Source: Triops longicaudatus (lineage: Eukaryota; Arthropoda; Branchiopoda; Notostraca; Triopsidae). From it: a stretch of 64,000 nt of DNA. The translations under genes were made by a program, and so were the position numbers. The notes beneath the pieces were generated by a model. It saw only the letters and a list, made by a program, of their open reading frames with translations, was not told the DNA's origin and did no database searches. The stretch is from positions 1,364,001-1,428,000 of the forward strand of contig JAGQDJ010000260.1 of assembly GCA_022885665.1 (NCBI GenBank). The letters are read 5' to 3'. Shown here piece after piece: positions 43,539 to 58,500 of the stretch. Positions within the stretch are counted from its first letter, which is position 1, and each line of letters begins with the position of its first letter.

Positions 43539-46500
43539 TCAATAGACCCACGATACTGGCACCCATTGAGCTATCGTCGATATCTTCTCCAAGGCGGTTT
43601 CAAGCAGTTTAATGGTTTCTTCGATGTCATTGTTGACAACCGTTAAGTCAAACAAATGGCCATACGCTTGCCTCAGCAAATCCGACTCCTTCACAAGCCG
43701 CTCCAGACTTCCATCGTACTACAGAATGACAAAGAAAAATCATTAATGACGCGACATTTCCTCGTCCATATAGAATACAGCATCGTGAAGAACTACAGCA
43801 AGAGAACAAGGGGACAAGTACTGAAAAATCTTACATCTCCCACGTTCTGTATCGCCGGGGCTGCTACGAAAACGACATACGGAGAGAAGTCAGCTGATCT
43901 TAAAACTTTTAAGGCTTGCGGTTCAACATCCAAGATGGCTACTTTTCCTTCTTGATGGATCCGTCTGATCGTTTCCAACTTAGTACCATACATAGCTTCC
44001 TCGTGAGTACCTATTTTTTTAAGATATGGAGAAAAAAAAGTAAAGAGAACATGAATAATCGATATAAAAAGGACTAAATCACGGACAAACACACTTCAAT
44101 CACGGAAATTTCCACCTTATCGACTTACCGTATTCCAGATATTCGTTGGCTGCGATGTCGGCCATCATTTCGTCATGGGAGACAAAAAAGTAATTTTTCC
44201 CATTTTCTTCATCCTTTCGTGGAGACCGTGTTGTGTCTTTAAGAAATGACCCGGGAAGAAAAAATTTGAAAATCTACTCCACACTTAAGTTGACTCAAGA
44301 GTACGCTTAACTAAGGAGTTTCCCTCTAGGGTGACTTCCTTTTCTTTTTCTCTTGTGTTTCATTGCACTTACGTGGAATTGGATAGGCGTATCTATCTGG
44401 ATGATTGGCAATCAGTGTGTTCTTGATATGCCTCCGTCCAACACCATGAGCTCCCAACAATACCACCGTTTTCCGTTGAAACGCTGCAACAGAGATAAAA
44501 AAACACATTAATAACCGTTGGTAATACTCCAAGGTATTTTTTTCTACGCTTCTAAGCTGATTAAGTTTACCCGGAAGCTTCACGACTTCTTCATAGGTGA
44601 CCAGGTCAAGTTGATCGAAAATTGCATTGTGCTTGGCCAAATACTTGTCCTTGTGATGCTTCTTCTTTTTCCCAAAGAACGAACAGTTCACTACAAAAAA
44701 AAAGAAAAGTTAATGATAATCTGGTTAATGATACGTGGAACATGTGCAAGTCCAAGAAAAAGCCATTTAATTTCTACCTTGTTCTCGCTTGCCTTTCTCC
44801 ATCGCTTGGCATGCTGCTCTCCATTCCTGCAGTTCAGGCGAAGGAATCAGTCCCGCTGACCCTGCAACGCCTGCATTATCTCTTCTCGCTTGCCACCATC
44901 TTCCATCGTCCTTACTGATAATCTAGATTCCCCAAGAGACCCCAATGCTCTTAGCCTATTAGCCTTTCAGGCCAAGCACGCCATAGTTAGTGGTACGGGG
45001 CTAACTTACCTGCAAAATATCTCCCGTCTTGAAGGCGATTCCGGCTTGGGGACACGGGATGAGGTCGTCTTTGAACGGATCGTAGTCGAACAGCGCCCTC
45101 ACAAAGATCTAAATTGCCAATCAAGTTTGTGGCACGGAGGGAATACCGCACAATCGAACGTTGCCCGGAAGCAGAGAGGGAGGACACAAAACGAGAAAGA
45201 TACCGATAAAGCATGAGTCAATTTCAATCCCGACCAAAAAATAAAGCTTTGAAATATTATGGCTGTTTTCGTCCCCGAAGAAACAAATAAAAGGGCCAGC
45301 AGGGTATGCAAGCGAAGAACATAGGGTTTATATACGGGGAAACACGAATCGAAACAAAAGAAACAAAAATCCAAGAAGGATCGACAAAAGTACACACAAA
45401 ACACAAAAAGAAGCTTGCATCTGATTCAAGAAACAAAAGTTCTGTTGTGACATATTGTTGCGAACATGCAACTACTAGTTTGTATTAAGTAAACCAAAAA
45501 ACAAGGTAGAAAACAGGGGAAGCAAGTTCTGGAACATGGCAGGTGACTTCTACACACATACGAGTTGTCTCGAAAGTTCGAAGAATCACAGGTCAACAGA
45601 GCAAAACCTTGCAAGAAGTTCATTCATTTATCTCAACCTTGTAAATGGTACGAAAACAGAAGATTTAAATGGAAAACACGACAAGTTGGTGGCGTACTTA
45701 CAAGAACCGGAGTGGGTTTGATCCTGAATAGCTGATTTTATACCACAGTGGGGAAAAAAGACAAGAAAAAACAGAACAAAATGAAAAGGAAATTTTGTTT
45801 TTCTTCGCTCCAGTCACATTTTCTTTAGGTTATTATTCATCTTATAATCAGCTTGCATACCCTGAGTCACAGCATTCATTTGCGCTTTTTATCCTTGTTC
45901 ACTAAGCTAGCGTTGGCCCCCATGATTGTCAAAAAAGATGTTTTTCGAACATGCATTAAAAATCTGCCAGCGTGAAGCGAAACAAGTCAAGAATACTAAG
46001 TTTGAGCACTGGGCTACAGAAAAAATACGAGTTCGTGTCCACTGCAAAGACAAAAAATACACTCTTATGCTTTTTGTCGCAGTAAGAAAGACTATTGTTT
46101 CGTGCTATTAAGTCATGGTAAGTAGTTACTAGTCGAGAGGAGCAGCATATTTCATTTGACTCAAGAACGGGTAAAGATCAGTAGGTCGTGTGTAAGTATG
46201 TACCTCGCAAGGGGGCGGCGCACTCCGGTATGATGGCACAATTTTGAACGTCACCGACCCACGCGCATCCCTCTATAAATAGGAGAAAAAGACGAAACAT
46301 AAAATTAACTGACAAAAGCAGCGGCAAACGTATCTTTCATGTTCGTCGCCTCGTACAAGAGCTAAAAACGACCAGGACGTGGCCTAACATGGCCTAGCGC
46401 CAAAAAAAGGCCGCAAAATGGGAACGTCGAAGGGCGGCAAGCAAGGAAATTCAGAAAAATTGGTCAATAAAACTGTGCTGGTCCAGCACAATCTCGGGGA

Positions 46501-49500
46501 CAATGTACTGGAATCAGCCAGTCTCGCACAGCATTACACATATAACTCTCCCGTATTAAAGCCCGTCTCTTTTTGGATACAGTATATGAAAAACAGTCAC
46601 GTCAAAGGAAAATTGGCCAAGCTTACATATTTTGGAAATAAAAATCGTTTACGCATACTGTGTTTCACCCTGATGAGCTCTTCCACGCTTATACACATTA
46701 GTGTAATGGGAAATTTTATACAGGAGATGACAAAGGAAACGAAAACATGTGCTAATTGTCTCAGTACGGCGCATTACGAGTTACAGATAATGAAGGAAAA
46801 TGAACCCAGCTGGATTTCGTGGATAAAGCCCTGAGAAAAAACAAAGCAGTTGGTGGGAGGCCAGTCACCCATAACTTACCAGTAATCTCTGCAAGGCATC
46901 CACGCTCTGGTTCGAAACGGGCTGTCCATTAATTTCGCGTATCTCGTCACCCACATGCAAAGTTCCTTGCCGATGAATCATTCCACCGTGCATAATTCGA
47001 GCGACGATACATCGACCATCTTCCGTCATTTTTAAGGTGATGCCCTGAAAATTCAGCCAAAAGTAATCCATCACTACCAATCTCAGTGTGAAACTCAGTA
47101 CACTAAATAAAAAACAAATATATATTTCATGGAAAAAGAAATAATAATTTTTATAATAATAAATAATCTTTTTAATAATAACAATAAGCTTTCGTATTTT
47201 TTTTAGATTTCGCAAATATAAAAAATACCAAGTAAACAATTAGAAAGTAGAAACGCAAACAAGGCGTCAAACCTTACACATAAAATGTTCTACTAATTTA
47301 TGTATCCAACTTCCAAACGACGAAATCAATACACGACGTGACAGCTTTTGTTATCTAACAATATAGCGAACTCGTAATACGAAATTTAGTTTTTAAACTG
47401 AACTGAAAATGTTCACAAATGAAAAGCGGGAGGTTTCAGGCTCCAAAAGTGAAGTTTCTCGAAACTGAATAATTGAATAGTAAATAAGCAAGAGGCCTGC
47501 ATTACAAAGTAAACCATGAGCGTAAAAAACATGTGCAAATAGCGTTCGCATTTCCATTCTTCCAACAAAACGAACACACATCAAATTTCCCTAAATTCGA
47601 CTGACGCTTAATCAAGTGCATTCTTTCGCCTTTTTTTGTGCAGTATGCAATTTCTTCCGCAGAAAGCTAACTGAAAAACTAAACAGGGAAAATCTATCCA
47701 AATTGCCCTCAAGAATTCTGATCTAACAAAATCTATTTTTTACTCTTTTTAAACCAATGATCGGCATAGTGTCTTCAAAAGGAAAAGAAAAAATTAATAA
47801 AAAAGAGATTAATAAATAAAAAAAAATTTCTACAAGCTCATCTTCCTTGACTTGGACGAATAACTGCCCCTAAACTGGTCTTACTGGGAATTACATCCCT
47901 ATTATCACAGAGATAAATGACTTCACTAAGAAACGCAGAACATCTGCACCTGGATAAACACGACATCAACATACAAATTAGTCTAAGAATTTTCCATCTA
48001 AAAGTCAATTACCTATCAATTTCGAAGCTTATTTACGACGAATACAACCCAACGCTATGCTTGCTATTCCTTCCTTCTGATTACACATTGATTTCTGTAT
48101 GCACTACATACTGACAACTTTCGGTAACAGAAACTCCTACTTTCATCTAAAGAACTGATGGAAATCCTTTTTCCACAAAAGAATAGTTTCTTGAACAAAC
48201 AGGAGCCCACAAAAGTACGAAAGAACTTCACATTCCTTCCTGGAAATGTTTCTCCCATCCAGATTGCATACCTGGTTCACAAATACATCCTTATTCCTAA
48301 GATTACCTATCCCCATTCAGCAAACGCGTATATCCGAAGCTTATTGAAAGCAAACGAAAAATTCTACCATAGGTTCATCCGTATTCTTCTGGAACTGCAC
48401 CAATCGCACTCGCGTTACATGCTCCGCTGGAAGTCCATCATCGTGAGCGGCTCCATCCGTGCCATTGCTAGTTCTGGGCAAAGAGAGATGACCATCGTCC
48501 GGACCTCCAATCATGCCGTAGCTTCCATAGCCCAACCCGGGTCCGTAACCCAAATAAGCTGGCGGAAGTAATGGTGGTGGCGTCACTCGTCCAGCATCTT
48601 CCGAGTAAATCTCACGGGCTATCGCGTCTTGGGCTTGCAATAACGCCTTTGGGGAATTGCGTGAAAAATAAACGAGTCAGAAATAAAAGCCGTACCACAT
48701 CAAAGAAAAAATAAATAAATAAATAAAAAAAAATTAATAAAAAAAGAAAAAATAAAATAACAAGGATAAATTCTAATAAACCTAAAGAACAAAAATGTTC
48801 GATAAAAATCACCAACAACGTCCAATCATCCACCACAACGAACGAAAATACCCAAGAACTGAAAGCTCCGTAAAGATGAAAATCAACGCCCTACGCAGCA
48901 ATCGAATTCTCTCCCTTCTCAACCCCGTCTTTTAAGCTTTTAGGTTCTCTTTTTCCTACTCCTTTCCTCTCTTTTGTGTCAAAGTTAGCGTTGAATGCCC
49001 CACTTTCTTTTGCTTTCAATGGTTCCCGAAAATGGGAACAGTCTCAGTCAGTCACCGGAACCAATAAAAGACTCATTTTCGGGCGCATACAGTCCTACCT
49101 CTTTTACTCGTTTTCTTTTTTACACCCACACGCCAGTTGTCACATCCCCGAAGCATGTACAATGTATCGTTGACGTAACCATTTCTTATAGTGCTGCCTA
49201 CAGAAACCAAAACACTAAAGTCTTTCTGCCTTTCGCTATGCAACAAGCACGGAACCGGTTTGTTCATGTCAACCGTACAACAAAACTGAGTTTGTCAGCT
49301 AATATCCCTCAACTTACGGGTTTGTTGTGTGAGAAATAGCTGGGTCCCGGTACTCCATGTTCATCCAATAAGTATCGGTAAGGACTGTGAATAGGACAAC
49401 TGTTATAAGGGCTCCTAAAGGGCACGAAACTGTAATTATTTGCCACAGGCGCACGAAAACAACCTCGACCACGGACTTCCATCACTTCCGAGTCGTCGTC

Positions 49501-52500
49501 CTGCTGTGTTCTCTCTATATTGACGTAATAACAATCGACAAACGTTAAGCGTTCTCCCCACCAGCTGAGGTTACCGGCTCCAAGTCCACTGCTTTTGCCG
49601 TGGTCCCAAAGTCACCAGCTGAAACATGTCTTTCTTTGCCAAACTTGTGTTTCTTCTTTTCTTTTCCCCCTTTTTTTAGCAGCTGCGATTCACTCCGAAC
49701 TTTCTAAGGGATTACGAGGGCGAGCTCGGCCGTAACACACAATCAAGCTCGCAAGCTGGGGTCGACTGTTAGGCCTGAACCGCGAAGCCAATGCAGCGCT
49801 GCGTTTCGAAGTGCTGGGCCAAATGTTTGTTGGGACACTGCCGTGCACAGAGGCAGGCGGACAGGCACGCAACCGTCGCTAAAAGCCAAGACAGAAGACG
49901 ACCAAGTAAAGCGGAAGAAGCTGCAGCGAACGACTCGAGAGCCTAGCCATTGATCTGCCGCTGGCTGCTCAGTAAAGCCTGCGCCTGCTCTGCGCGATAA
50001 CACATATGGCATCGCGAGCAGCAACAACAAACCCCAAACGGAGCCAACAAATGAGGAATAGCGCCAAACGGGACTGGGAGGATTCAACTTCGGGGCCGAC
50101 TCTTATGACGTAAAATACATCTCTATCCCACGCACATGGCGTCGCTGATTTTTTTCACCCTCCTGTCCCTCTTTAATCTGGCACCAGAGATCATTAACAT
50201 TCACAAGTTTGCTACCTTCCCACCAGGACTAATCACCGAAAGCTTTCAGTTGCCTTTCAACATGATGTGCAGCTATGCAAACCATGTCGAAAAAGTTTCA
50301 TTTAAGAAACTGTTGAAGCTATTAAATAGGTTTCGGAGGCGTGCTGGGGATGGGGGGTGGCGGAAGCGCTGTACCAGTTTGGTACCAGCCAAGCTTTCTT
50401 GCGAAGAGGGAAAAGTGATTTCAAACGTCGGCAATGGAAAATCGCCCAAGATTTTGAATTGCTAATAGCACTGCGGGAGGATAATGCAGCAGCATAAACA
50501 GACTCTATCCCCTTAGACTGCATTTTAAAATGAAACAATACAGCTCAATAAAGCACTTACTCACAGAGACCTAAAGGGACAAAAGAAATAGGGAATTCAT
50601 AACTGCCATTACATTTTTTTAGTGTCATGACGACCTGAAAGGGGCGGGCATGTTTTTACCTCTTATAAAGACACTTCTTTTCTCCACCTCATTCTCGAAC
50701 ATCATGTTCTTTGTGCAAGCAGAAGATGGCGGAGTCTCGGTATTCAATGCGGCATCTATTCGTTCCGAATATCGTAACTCGGAATTAGCGTGAGCCACGG
50801 CTTCGTTTTCCCAAGGTCTACATTTTTTCCTCAAATCCTTTACAAAGTCTCTGTGAAAATACGTCTGTGACTTTTATAATATACAGTGCAGTTGCAATAT
50901 CCTTTCCTTCCATTTATTAAAAGTTTACGTCCGGGAAATGTTACTCCATAAGCTGTAGGATCAAACATATTTTTATTACTACGGAAAAAAATCAATTAAA
51001 TATTATCTTAAGGTATATACAACTTTCAAATATTTTTTTTAAAAAAATTAAATTATTTGTTTTTAGATTATTATTGTTATTAATTTATTATTATTATGAT
51101 TATTGTCATTGCTTAAAATTAGACCTCCTGAACAGTTTGCCCGATTTCCATTTTTCGTCAAGTAAAAAAGTAGCAAAAATCCAACCTTAATTTACAAATT
51201 TAATAAAAAGTTTCTGACAAAGAACTTAAGCTTATACACTATTTATGTCCAATAGCAACATTACTGTCACAACAGTTTCACTGATTTTCCAAACTATTTT
51301 TACAATATGCTGCCTGAAAATTTCCCATGTTATTCTCCCCATAAGGGGTTTGTGTACACGGGGCCTTAATCTCAAAGTACTGTTCAAAATTATTATAAAG
51401 CGTAGTGCGTATATTATAACTTTACAATGCAGACAGAACATAAGAACACAATGTTATTTGTAACGTACTTTCACAATTTAAAGGGACCATTTGAGAAAGT
51501 TTACAGAACATAAACGACGACGCAACTTTATGAATTAAACTGCAATTTTATTTCCTGAAAAAAGTTATACTGCAAGCGCTTTTGAAAACAATTGCCCTAC
51601 ATGATAAATCGTGAGATATTTTCATTTCCCGATAGCAAGTAGCCCCCACAGTGTGAATTTGCTGTTCTACAGTTCAGTTTCTACGGTTTTTGTCATTTCA
51701 CTCCGCGCTGCGTTTCTACGGCGGAATTGTTTTTTTTTTTAAAAAAAAAAGAAAAAAGAACCTGCTACAATATTACTGACGCTTTTTCTAATACAATGGG
51801 TTAGTCGATCCGACCAGCAAGGGCTAAAACGTGTAAAGACATTTCCTCCCAATTGGACAATAGAATGCGAGTGAGTGGTTTTTCTTCGAAAGTTACGACA
51901 GGTTAACTAACTTCCCGGCCCAAAATACACCGTAAATCGGAAAACTGTCATAATTCAAACCCAACGTACATCGAGGCCCTAGTGTATTGTTGCTGAGTAA
52001 GGTTTTCTTTATGAAAGTGAACAGTGGAGATCCACACAGCCACTGGGCAGCAGCTAATCCCGAGTCATTACTCTTCCTAGGCTCCGCTTCTATGCGTTGC
52101 CCTGTAGTAACGTTTCCCCTTCTTCCAGCGCTGTGCTTGGCTCACCCCGTGCAACACAACCAAAAATCGATAACAATTTTCCATTCACTTACTATGAATA
52201 AGCGTTTTATAGCAACTGTTTCACTCTCAACTCCCGATTAGTGCGTTTTACACACTACTTACAATCTTCCTAACCAGCAAATCGGTCCACGTGATCAGTT
52301 CTCCCAATGAGGTCGATATTTTTTTAAAAAAAAGAAGTTTTGTACTGGGAAAAAGTGCTGCAGATCACGCCAGCGCATCGATCCCGAGGAACAGATGGCA
52401 GCGAAAAAAAAGGTATTAAAAACAAATTCCCTGTTGTGCGATTAGCTCCAGCGTAGATCATGTTAAGCACCCATGTTCATAGCATTCCCCGGGAAAGAGC

Positions 52501-55500
52501 TAAGCAGGGTGAATGGATTCTTCCAGCTTTATACCGGGTCTTTTGTCTAACAACTTTTCGTGCTCGCAAAACGAAGCCGAGGGGCCAAACAAGCTATTTC
52601 CAGCGGAGAATGACACGAATGATTCTCCAGAGGCACTACGGGATCTTACAGTTTCAAATAAAGTCCCGAGACCGGGGGCAAGGGAACGAAATAACACGGG
52701 CAGGAACACACGAACATACACAACATTTACTTACTTTGAACGTGGGCAGATGAAGGATTTCACGCAATTCGTACAGTTCTACGGGACACTCTTTCACTCC
52801 TATGGTGGCTTCGCGCAAAACATCCACCACATCTCGACATTTGGCCACCGCATCATCGATGGAAGCACGTAAGCCGTTCAGCCCGTAACAGCTTATGCGA
52901 TCGTATAACTAACACGGGAAAGATTGAGAAAAGGAAAAAAAGGAAATCAATCTAAGAAAGTTTAATAGCTGCAAGTACACACAAAAAAGAGAGGCTAGAC
53001 AGCCAGATGACGGAAGAAAACGGTTAGAAATTTCCATTTCCCTTCATGGCCAACTAAAAAAAATTTAATGTGCCCTAAAAAGTTAGGTTGAACTGTTTCA
53101 GACAAGCTCGTTGAAAAGAATTTTACTCCTTTTTGCACTGACTGGAAAAAAATGGTAATATCTTCACGAAATGTTACAACGATGTTGCATCTAATTATTA
53201 AAACTGACAGTCGCAATTAAAGAGAACAAACGGCAAGCACGCCAATTGGAAACGCAGTACTTTTTAACTCCAGAAAATATGTATAGTACCGAAAGAAACC
53301 TAAAGCATTCGTTAAATTAATAAAAATTTCAGGTTAAGTTAGACCAAATTTCAAATAGACCACATTTCTCAACAATGCCCAATTATGTTAAATTATTTTA
53401 ATTTACTTTTATTACATTATTTTTAATTTTATATCTAGCAATACTCCACATAAAGCTTAACTTAATTTTCTAAGATGAAAACACAATCAATCAGTTTAAG
53501 TTTTTTACATACACTAAAACCTTGCTGCAGCGAATATTTGAAGAAACGGGAAAGAAGTTCGCTATAGCAGAAGCAAAAACTTCTTTATTTCTGGCAAGTA
53601 CTGGCCTAAAATGCGTTTGATTTCATCAAGACCTTTGACCCTCATTCACAGTAGCAAAGATAACGTTTAGCCGGTGTTCGTTAATGTGAATGTTGGCCAT
53701 ACCGTTTAAATGTAATTTTAATTCAACAAACGATTTTCCCAGCCGTTTTAAACAGCAAGTTTATATCACTTATGTAACTTACGGATAGTAAATGCCTAAA
53801 ACCTATGTAATTAGCGTTGTAGACGGAGGGACGCTCCCAAATAGCTCTAAATTGCAGGCCATGAAGACTTTGAATCACCGCTAACGAACTTGTGCTCGTC
53901 TTCTGCTTCGGTCGCGAATTCTTTGCTAATTAGAACGGCACAATGCGCGCTAGCTCGTGCATAAAACGGTGCAGAACTTGTCCTCAAAACTGTACAAAGA
54001 TCTTTGTAAAATTACTCCATTCTATGAAACATTGTGTACCGAAAAGAAAACAAATGTGCGAATTAATAACATAAATTTTCATAAAACGAAAAAGAATGAT
54101 AAAATAGTACAATAAAATGAACTTTGAGCACCAAATTTGTTTAAAGCTTTGGGTAACTTGTTTACTACAGGTAAGCAGCAAGACTCAGCGACTTACATTT
54201 AAGAGTCCCCGAAGACGCTGGTCATTGAGACAATGCTGCATAGACACCGGATCACGTACTATGTGTGGCGCATCTTGTAAATATTGTACGTCGTCAATCG
54301 AATCAAGCACGTAGCCAACAGCGCCTGCAAAACAAAGCCCCAAGGGAAAATCAATTTTTGCTTTGAATTCCACTCCAATCTCCCGTTCGTCTACCCCATA
54401 CCGACCGCCAATTAGTAAAGACCCCTTCCCACCCCAACGATGCCGCAATTTATGGTCACGAAACGAGAAAGTTGGAAAACTCACCATGCAAGTTATCTTC
54501 TTCTTCTTCAATATCCGAGAATGAATCGCCGGGATCAAGCAGAGGTAAACCATTGCTAGGATGAAAAGACGCCCCCGCGGCGGCCCGAAACGCAAAATCT
54601 TTGAGCTTTCGTCTCGCGTTGTAAACTTTTAATTCCTCGACCGTCTGCGGCAAATGCGCCCGACTCGCACATTGGTCCCGGTGCTACATCCATCACCCGT
54701 GAGCAAGCGTCAACAACCAATAAAAAGACAAACCCACAAAAAACGAATTTAAAACGCCATAACACTTCATTCCCCCTTTCTTTCCATATTTTGGTGTTTG
54801 TCCAGCCTTTCTTTCTTCCGATAGGCTAAAAGTTCAAATGACATTTGCAGATTGTTGCGCTTCCTCGCCTCACACTCACCTTAATCCATCGATGCTCTAA
54901 CGCTTCGTGCACGGTTATTCGATCATGGGGATCCACGACCAGCATCTGCTCCAATAAATCCTTGGCATGTTCGCTAATGACGCTCCATACCGGAGCATCC
55001 AACTGCAAGAGAACATTCATTCAATGACCATGTAAAATAGCCCTAGTCGGCAAGAGACACTTCGGATTGGCGAAGACAAGTTAGGAACACGAAAGGGAAC
55101 TTACGTGCAACCTTCCTTTACAGATGCTTTGTCGCAGCCGATCGCCACTGCCCATAAAGGGCAAGCTGCCACTGAGCAAAACGTGAAAGAGAACTCCCAC
55201 TGACCAGATATCCGCAGGCTTGCCGTGAGCTTTGCCCAGAAATACTTCCGGGCTCATGTGATGTGACGAACCCATGCGTCCTGTTCCAAAACACGATGAT
55301 CAACATTAATCTCCTTTTTGGCTCCTGAGCTTTCCACGACTCAACACCAGTCAAAAAGGACAAAAGGACCGCTTTTGCCTTACTTGTAACGTGCCCGGTG
55401 ACCGTTTCATTGCCCAGTAAAACCACCGCGTTTCCAAAACCGCTTAATTTCAAGGGGGCCGAGTTCTCTGTCGTGGCTAACAATACATTGTGTGCTTTCA

Positions 55501-58500
55501 TATCCAGGTGCAAAACATCGTTATCGTGGCAGTAGCGGAGAGCTTCCAGAATTTGTCGCAAATAATGACTATAAAAAAATAATAATAATAAATAAATAAA
55601 TAATTAAAAAAAAAATAAAAATAAAAAATAAAAACACAAGGATTCTCGTAGGAACTCTAATAATGGAGCATTTCATAGGAAATCTGCATGGTCGCTTAAA
55701 ATTTCAAAGTAGCAGATTAACGAGTCATCGCACTTAGAACTTTGGATGAAAAGGTAGCTGCATTATACTGCAATTACGACGGGAAAGCGTTTCAATGTCA
55801 ACAAACTTCAGACACATCTGGATTTTAACTAACAATACTGCAACAGAAGTAAATTTTGTAAGGTCACGGAAAACTTGGTTTGATTTACGCGGTATTTCCG
55901 TGGAACCAATTAAGCGCGTAACTGAGGGTTTGCGCAGCGCGATCATGTTCCTTGCTCTTCCTACGAAATGTTTAATTTTCACGACTAAGAGATGCATCCC
56001 GTCTATTTTTTCTCACTGATATTCTAGAAAAGATTGGTCTTGGACTTTGATTACAGATTTCGCTTAACAATGCGCTGGACGCTCAGCACTACAGCAAATG
56101 TTCTTCACTCTGCTTAAAAAAAAAAAATAAAAAAAAATTTACATTTTTAACCAAGTGCTCTTTCGTCAAGTATTGAAAACACGCCCCTTATCTCGAAAAA
56201 GAAGAGGCCTCGCGTTTCAAAGCGTCGTAGAAAAAATCCAGTGCAGTAAGGACGAGAAATAAGTCATGATAAAAAAAAATATTTGAAAAATATGGAAAGA
56301 AATGAATACCTGGCCACCGCTTCACTGTAAACAAAACCAGCCGATGCTCGCTTGACAATTTCGTAACACAAATCAATACCATCCATCCTACACCATAACA
56401 GTCCATCAAATCATTATTATTTTCGACGCAAAAGAGAAAATGAACGTGAAGTGGACTTACAATTCGAAAACCATATAGAGCACACCTTCTGCGCTGTACG
56501 TTTCTAGTAATTCCACAATGTGTGGATGCTTTAGCATATGGCAAATGGTTGCTTCCCTCTTGAGATCTAGTTCATAATACAAATACAATTTTAAAAGTTA
56601 AATTATCTCGCTGAATTAAAAACTTAAGATGCAATTAATTTTCATCCACGAATTACGGCCACTTACACTCGCGAGGAAAAAACGCTTTCAAAACTTTTGA
56701 GTCAAATCTTGAAAAATAAAACTTTACTAAAACAGAAAAAAAAGCAAACTAAAACAGAAAAAAAATGAACAGGCAAAATATACCTGCAAACGTAAGCGAT
56801 ATTAAAATCTTAAAACTCCTCGAGTTGTCTTCCAGAAATCGTGAAACTGCAATCTTACTTTAACAAAGGACTGTTGACTCCTTCTTCTGCACGTCAAGTT
56901 TTAAACTTCACACATAACACCTCGTTAATAGCGGCTAACGAGATTTTCATTGTTTAAAGCGGAGCGCAATATCAGCTATTGTGGTGCACGCATCTTAATC
57001 ACATTTGTATGGTAAAAGTGCAAGTTCACACGGAAATTACATCAGAATTAAATAACTTAGATCTGAGAAAAGAAACGCTGACAGGCACGAAACCAATTCA
57101 GAGCCTGAAGATATCCCTATCGCATAAAAAAAAAACACCTTCGCGGTTAAATCTCAGACATCCGGGTTTAAAAGCAATACCTCGCTTTTCGTGACACCAC
57201 TCGTATTTTTATCCTCGCGAGGCTTGTCAAATATCAGAAACCGAAACGATTTCGAGAGTGCTCGCGAGGTTGCCTTCCAAGTTTACCATATTTCCATTCA
57301 CAAAAGCGTGTATTACCTTCAGTAGTGAAATCCCGAGCGGTTGCGATCCGAGTGACATCGATGATCTTGACGGCAAATCGCTGACCCGTAATCTTATGAA
57401 TGCATCGTCTGACGGTGCTGCATGGTCCTCTATAGAATTGGCAACCATTAAACACTTTCATAAAAGGAGTTTGAAAAAAGGAGAAAAAAAATCACTACCA
57501 CTTTATCCAAATCTCTACCATTTTTCCCTCTCAAAAAAGCTACGAAACACAAATAAAATAGTTAAAGAAAAATAAAGACGGACGAATATCTATCGAACTA
57601 TCCTTACATATTGCTTATTTCTTCCTCGGCGTAGATATTTAACGAACCATGAGGGAATGTTAAGGAGAGAGGTATACAATTGAATCGCATCTGACTATAA
57701 AAGGAGCCCGAAAAACGCACATCACGTACATTGCTTCTTCCAACCTTTCGGGGCCACTATGAAACGAAAGAGCAATTCGCGACAGCAAGAGAACTGTATA
57801 TCTCACGTTTTCGCTTTTTCGCCTTTCCTTTCGTGCCCACGCTCTACTTTTGCACCGTGTATAAGCACAGTGCGCAAATTTAGATTTCCGAGTGCATGGA
57901 GTAAAAAAAATATATATATATATATATTCTGTGACGTTATCAATGGATTACGAAACAAATTGACGGCCATAACATTGACAAATGACATGAGGGCGATTTT
58001 GTACTGTCACCAACGGAATATTTCACACTGGACTTCTTTGTCAGACAAGCAATGGACATGATGTAGTAAGTATCCAATGAGGTCATCATCCATTACAGCA
58101 CGGACGCCGATTTGCCTTGTTTTCAGGGACATTGAGCGACAGAACACAGAACAGGAAAGCACCAATAACTCTTCTCTCCCTGAGCAATTAATAACGTATG
58201 CCTCACCCATATTGGGTTACGGACGGCATACACGTCATTCAAGGCGCTTAAACGTACGGTCCCGAGACATGCTTTCAGAACTACGACATCTAATTGATAG
58301 TAATGGCGAGCTTTCAAGCAACTATACCATGACACTTTCTTCAATAATCGAATTTTTAGCCGATTTGCTCACGATTCGTGAGAACAGGGCATGGTTCAAG
58401 TGGTAGCTTTTGATAGGAAATGAGAAACCGGAAACAGGAACATGGAAATTCACTTACCTGCCAATAATATCCTGCAATTCATAAACGTCATCGAAAACTA

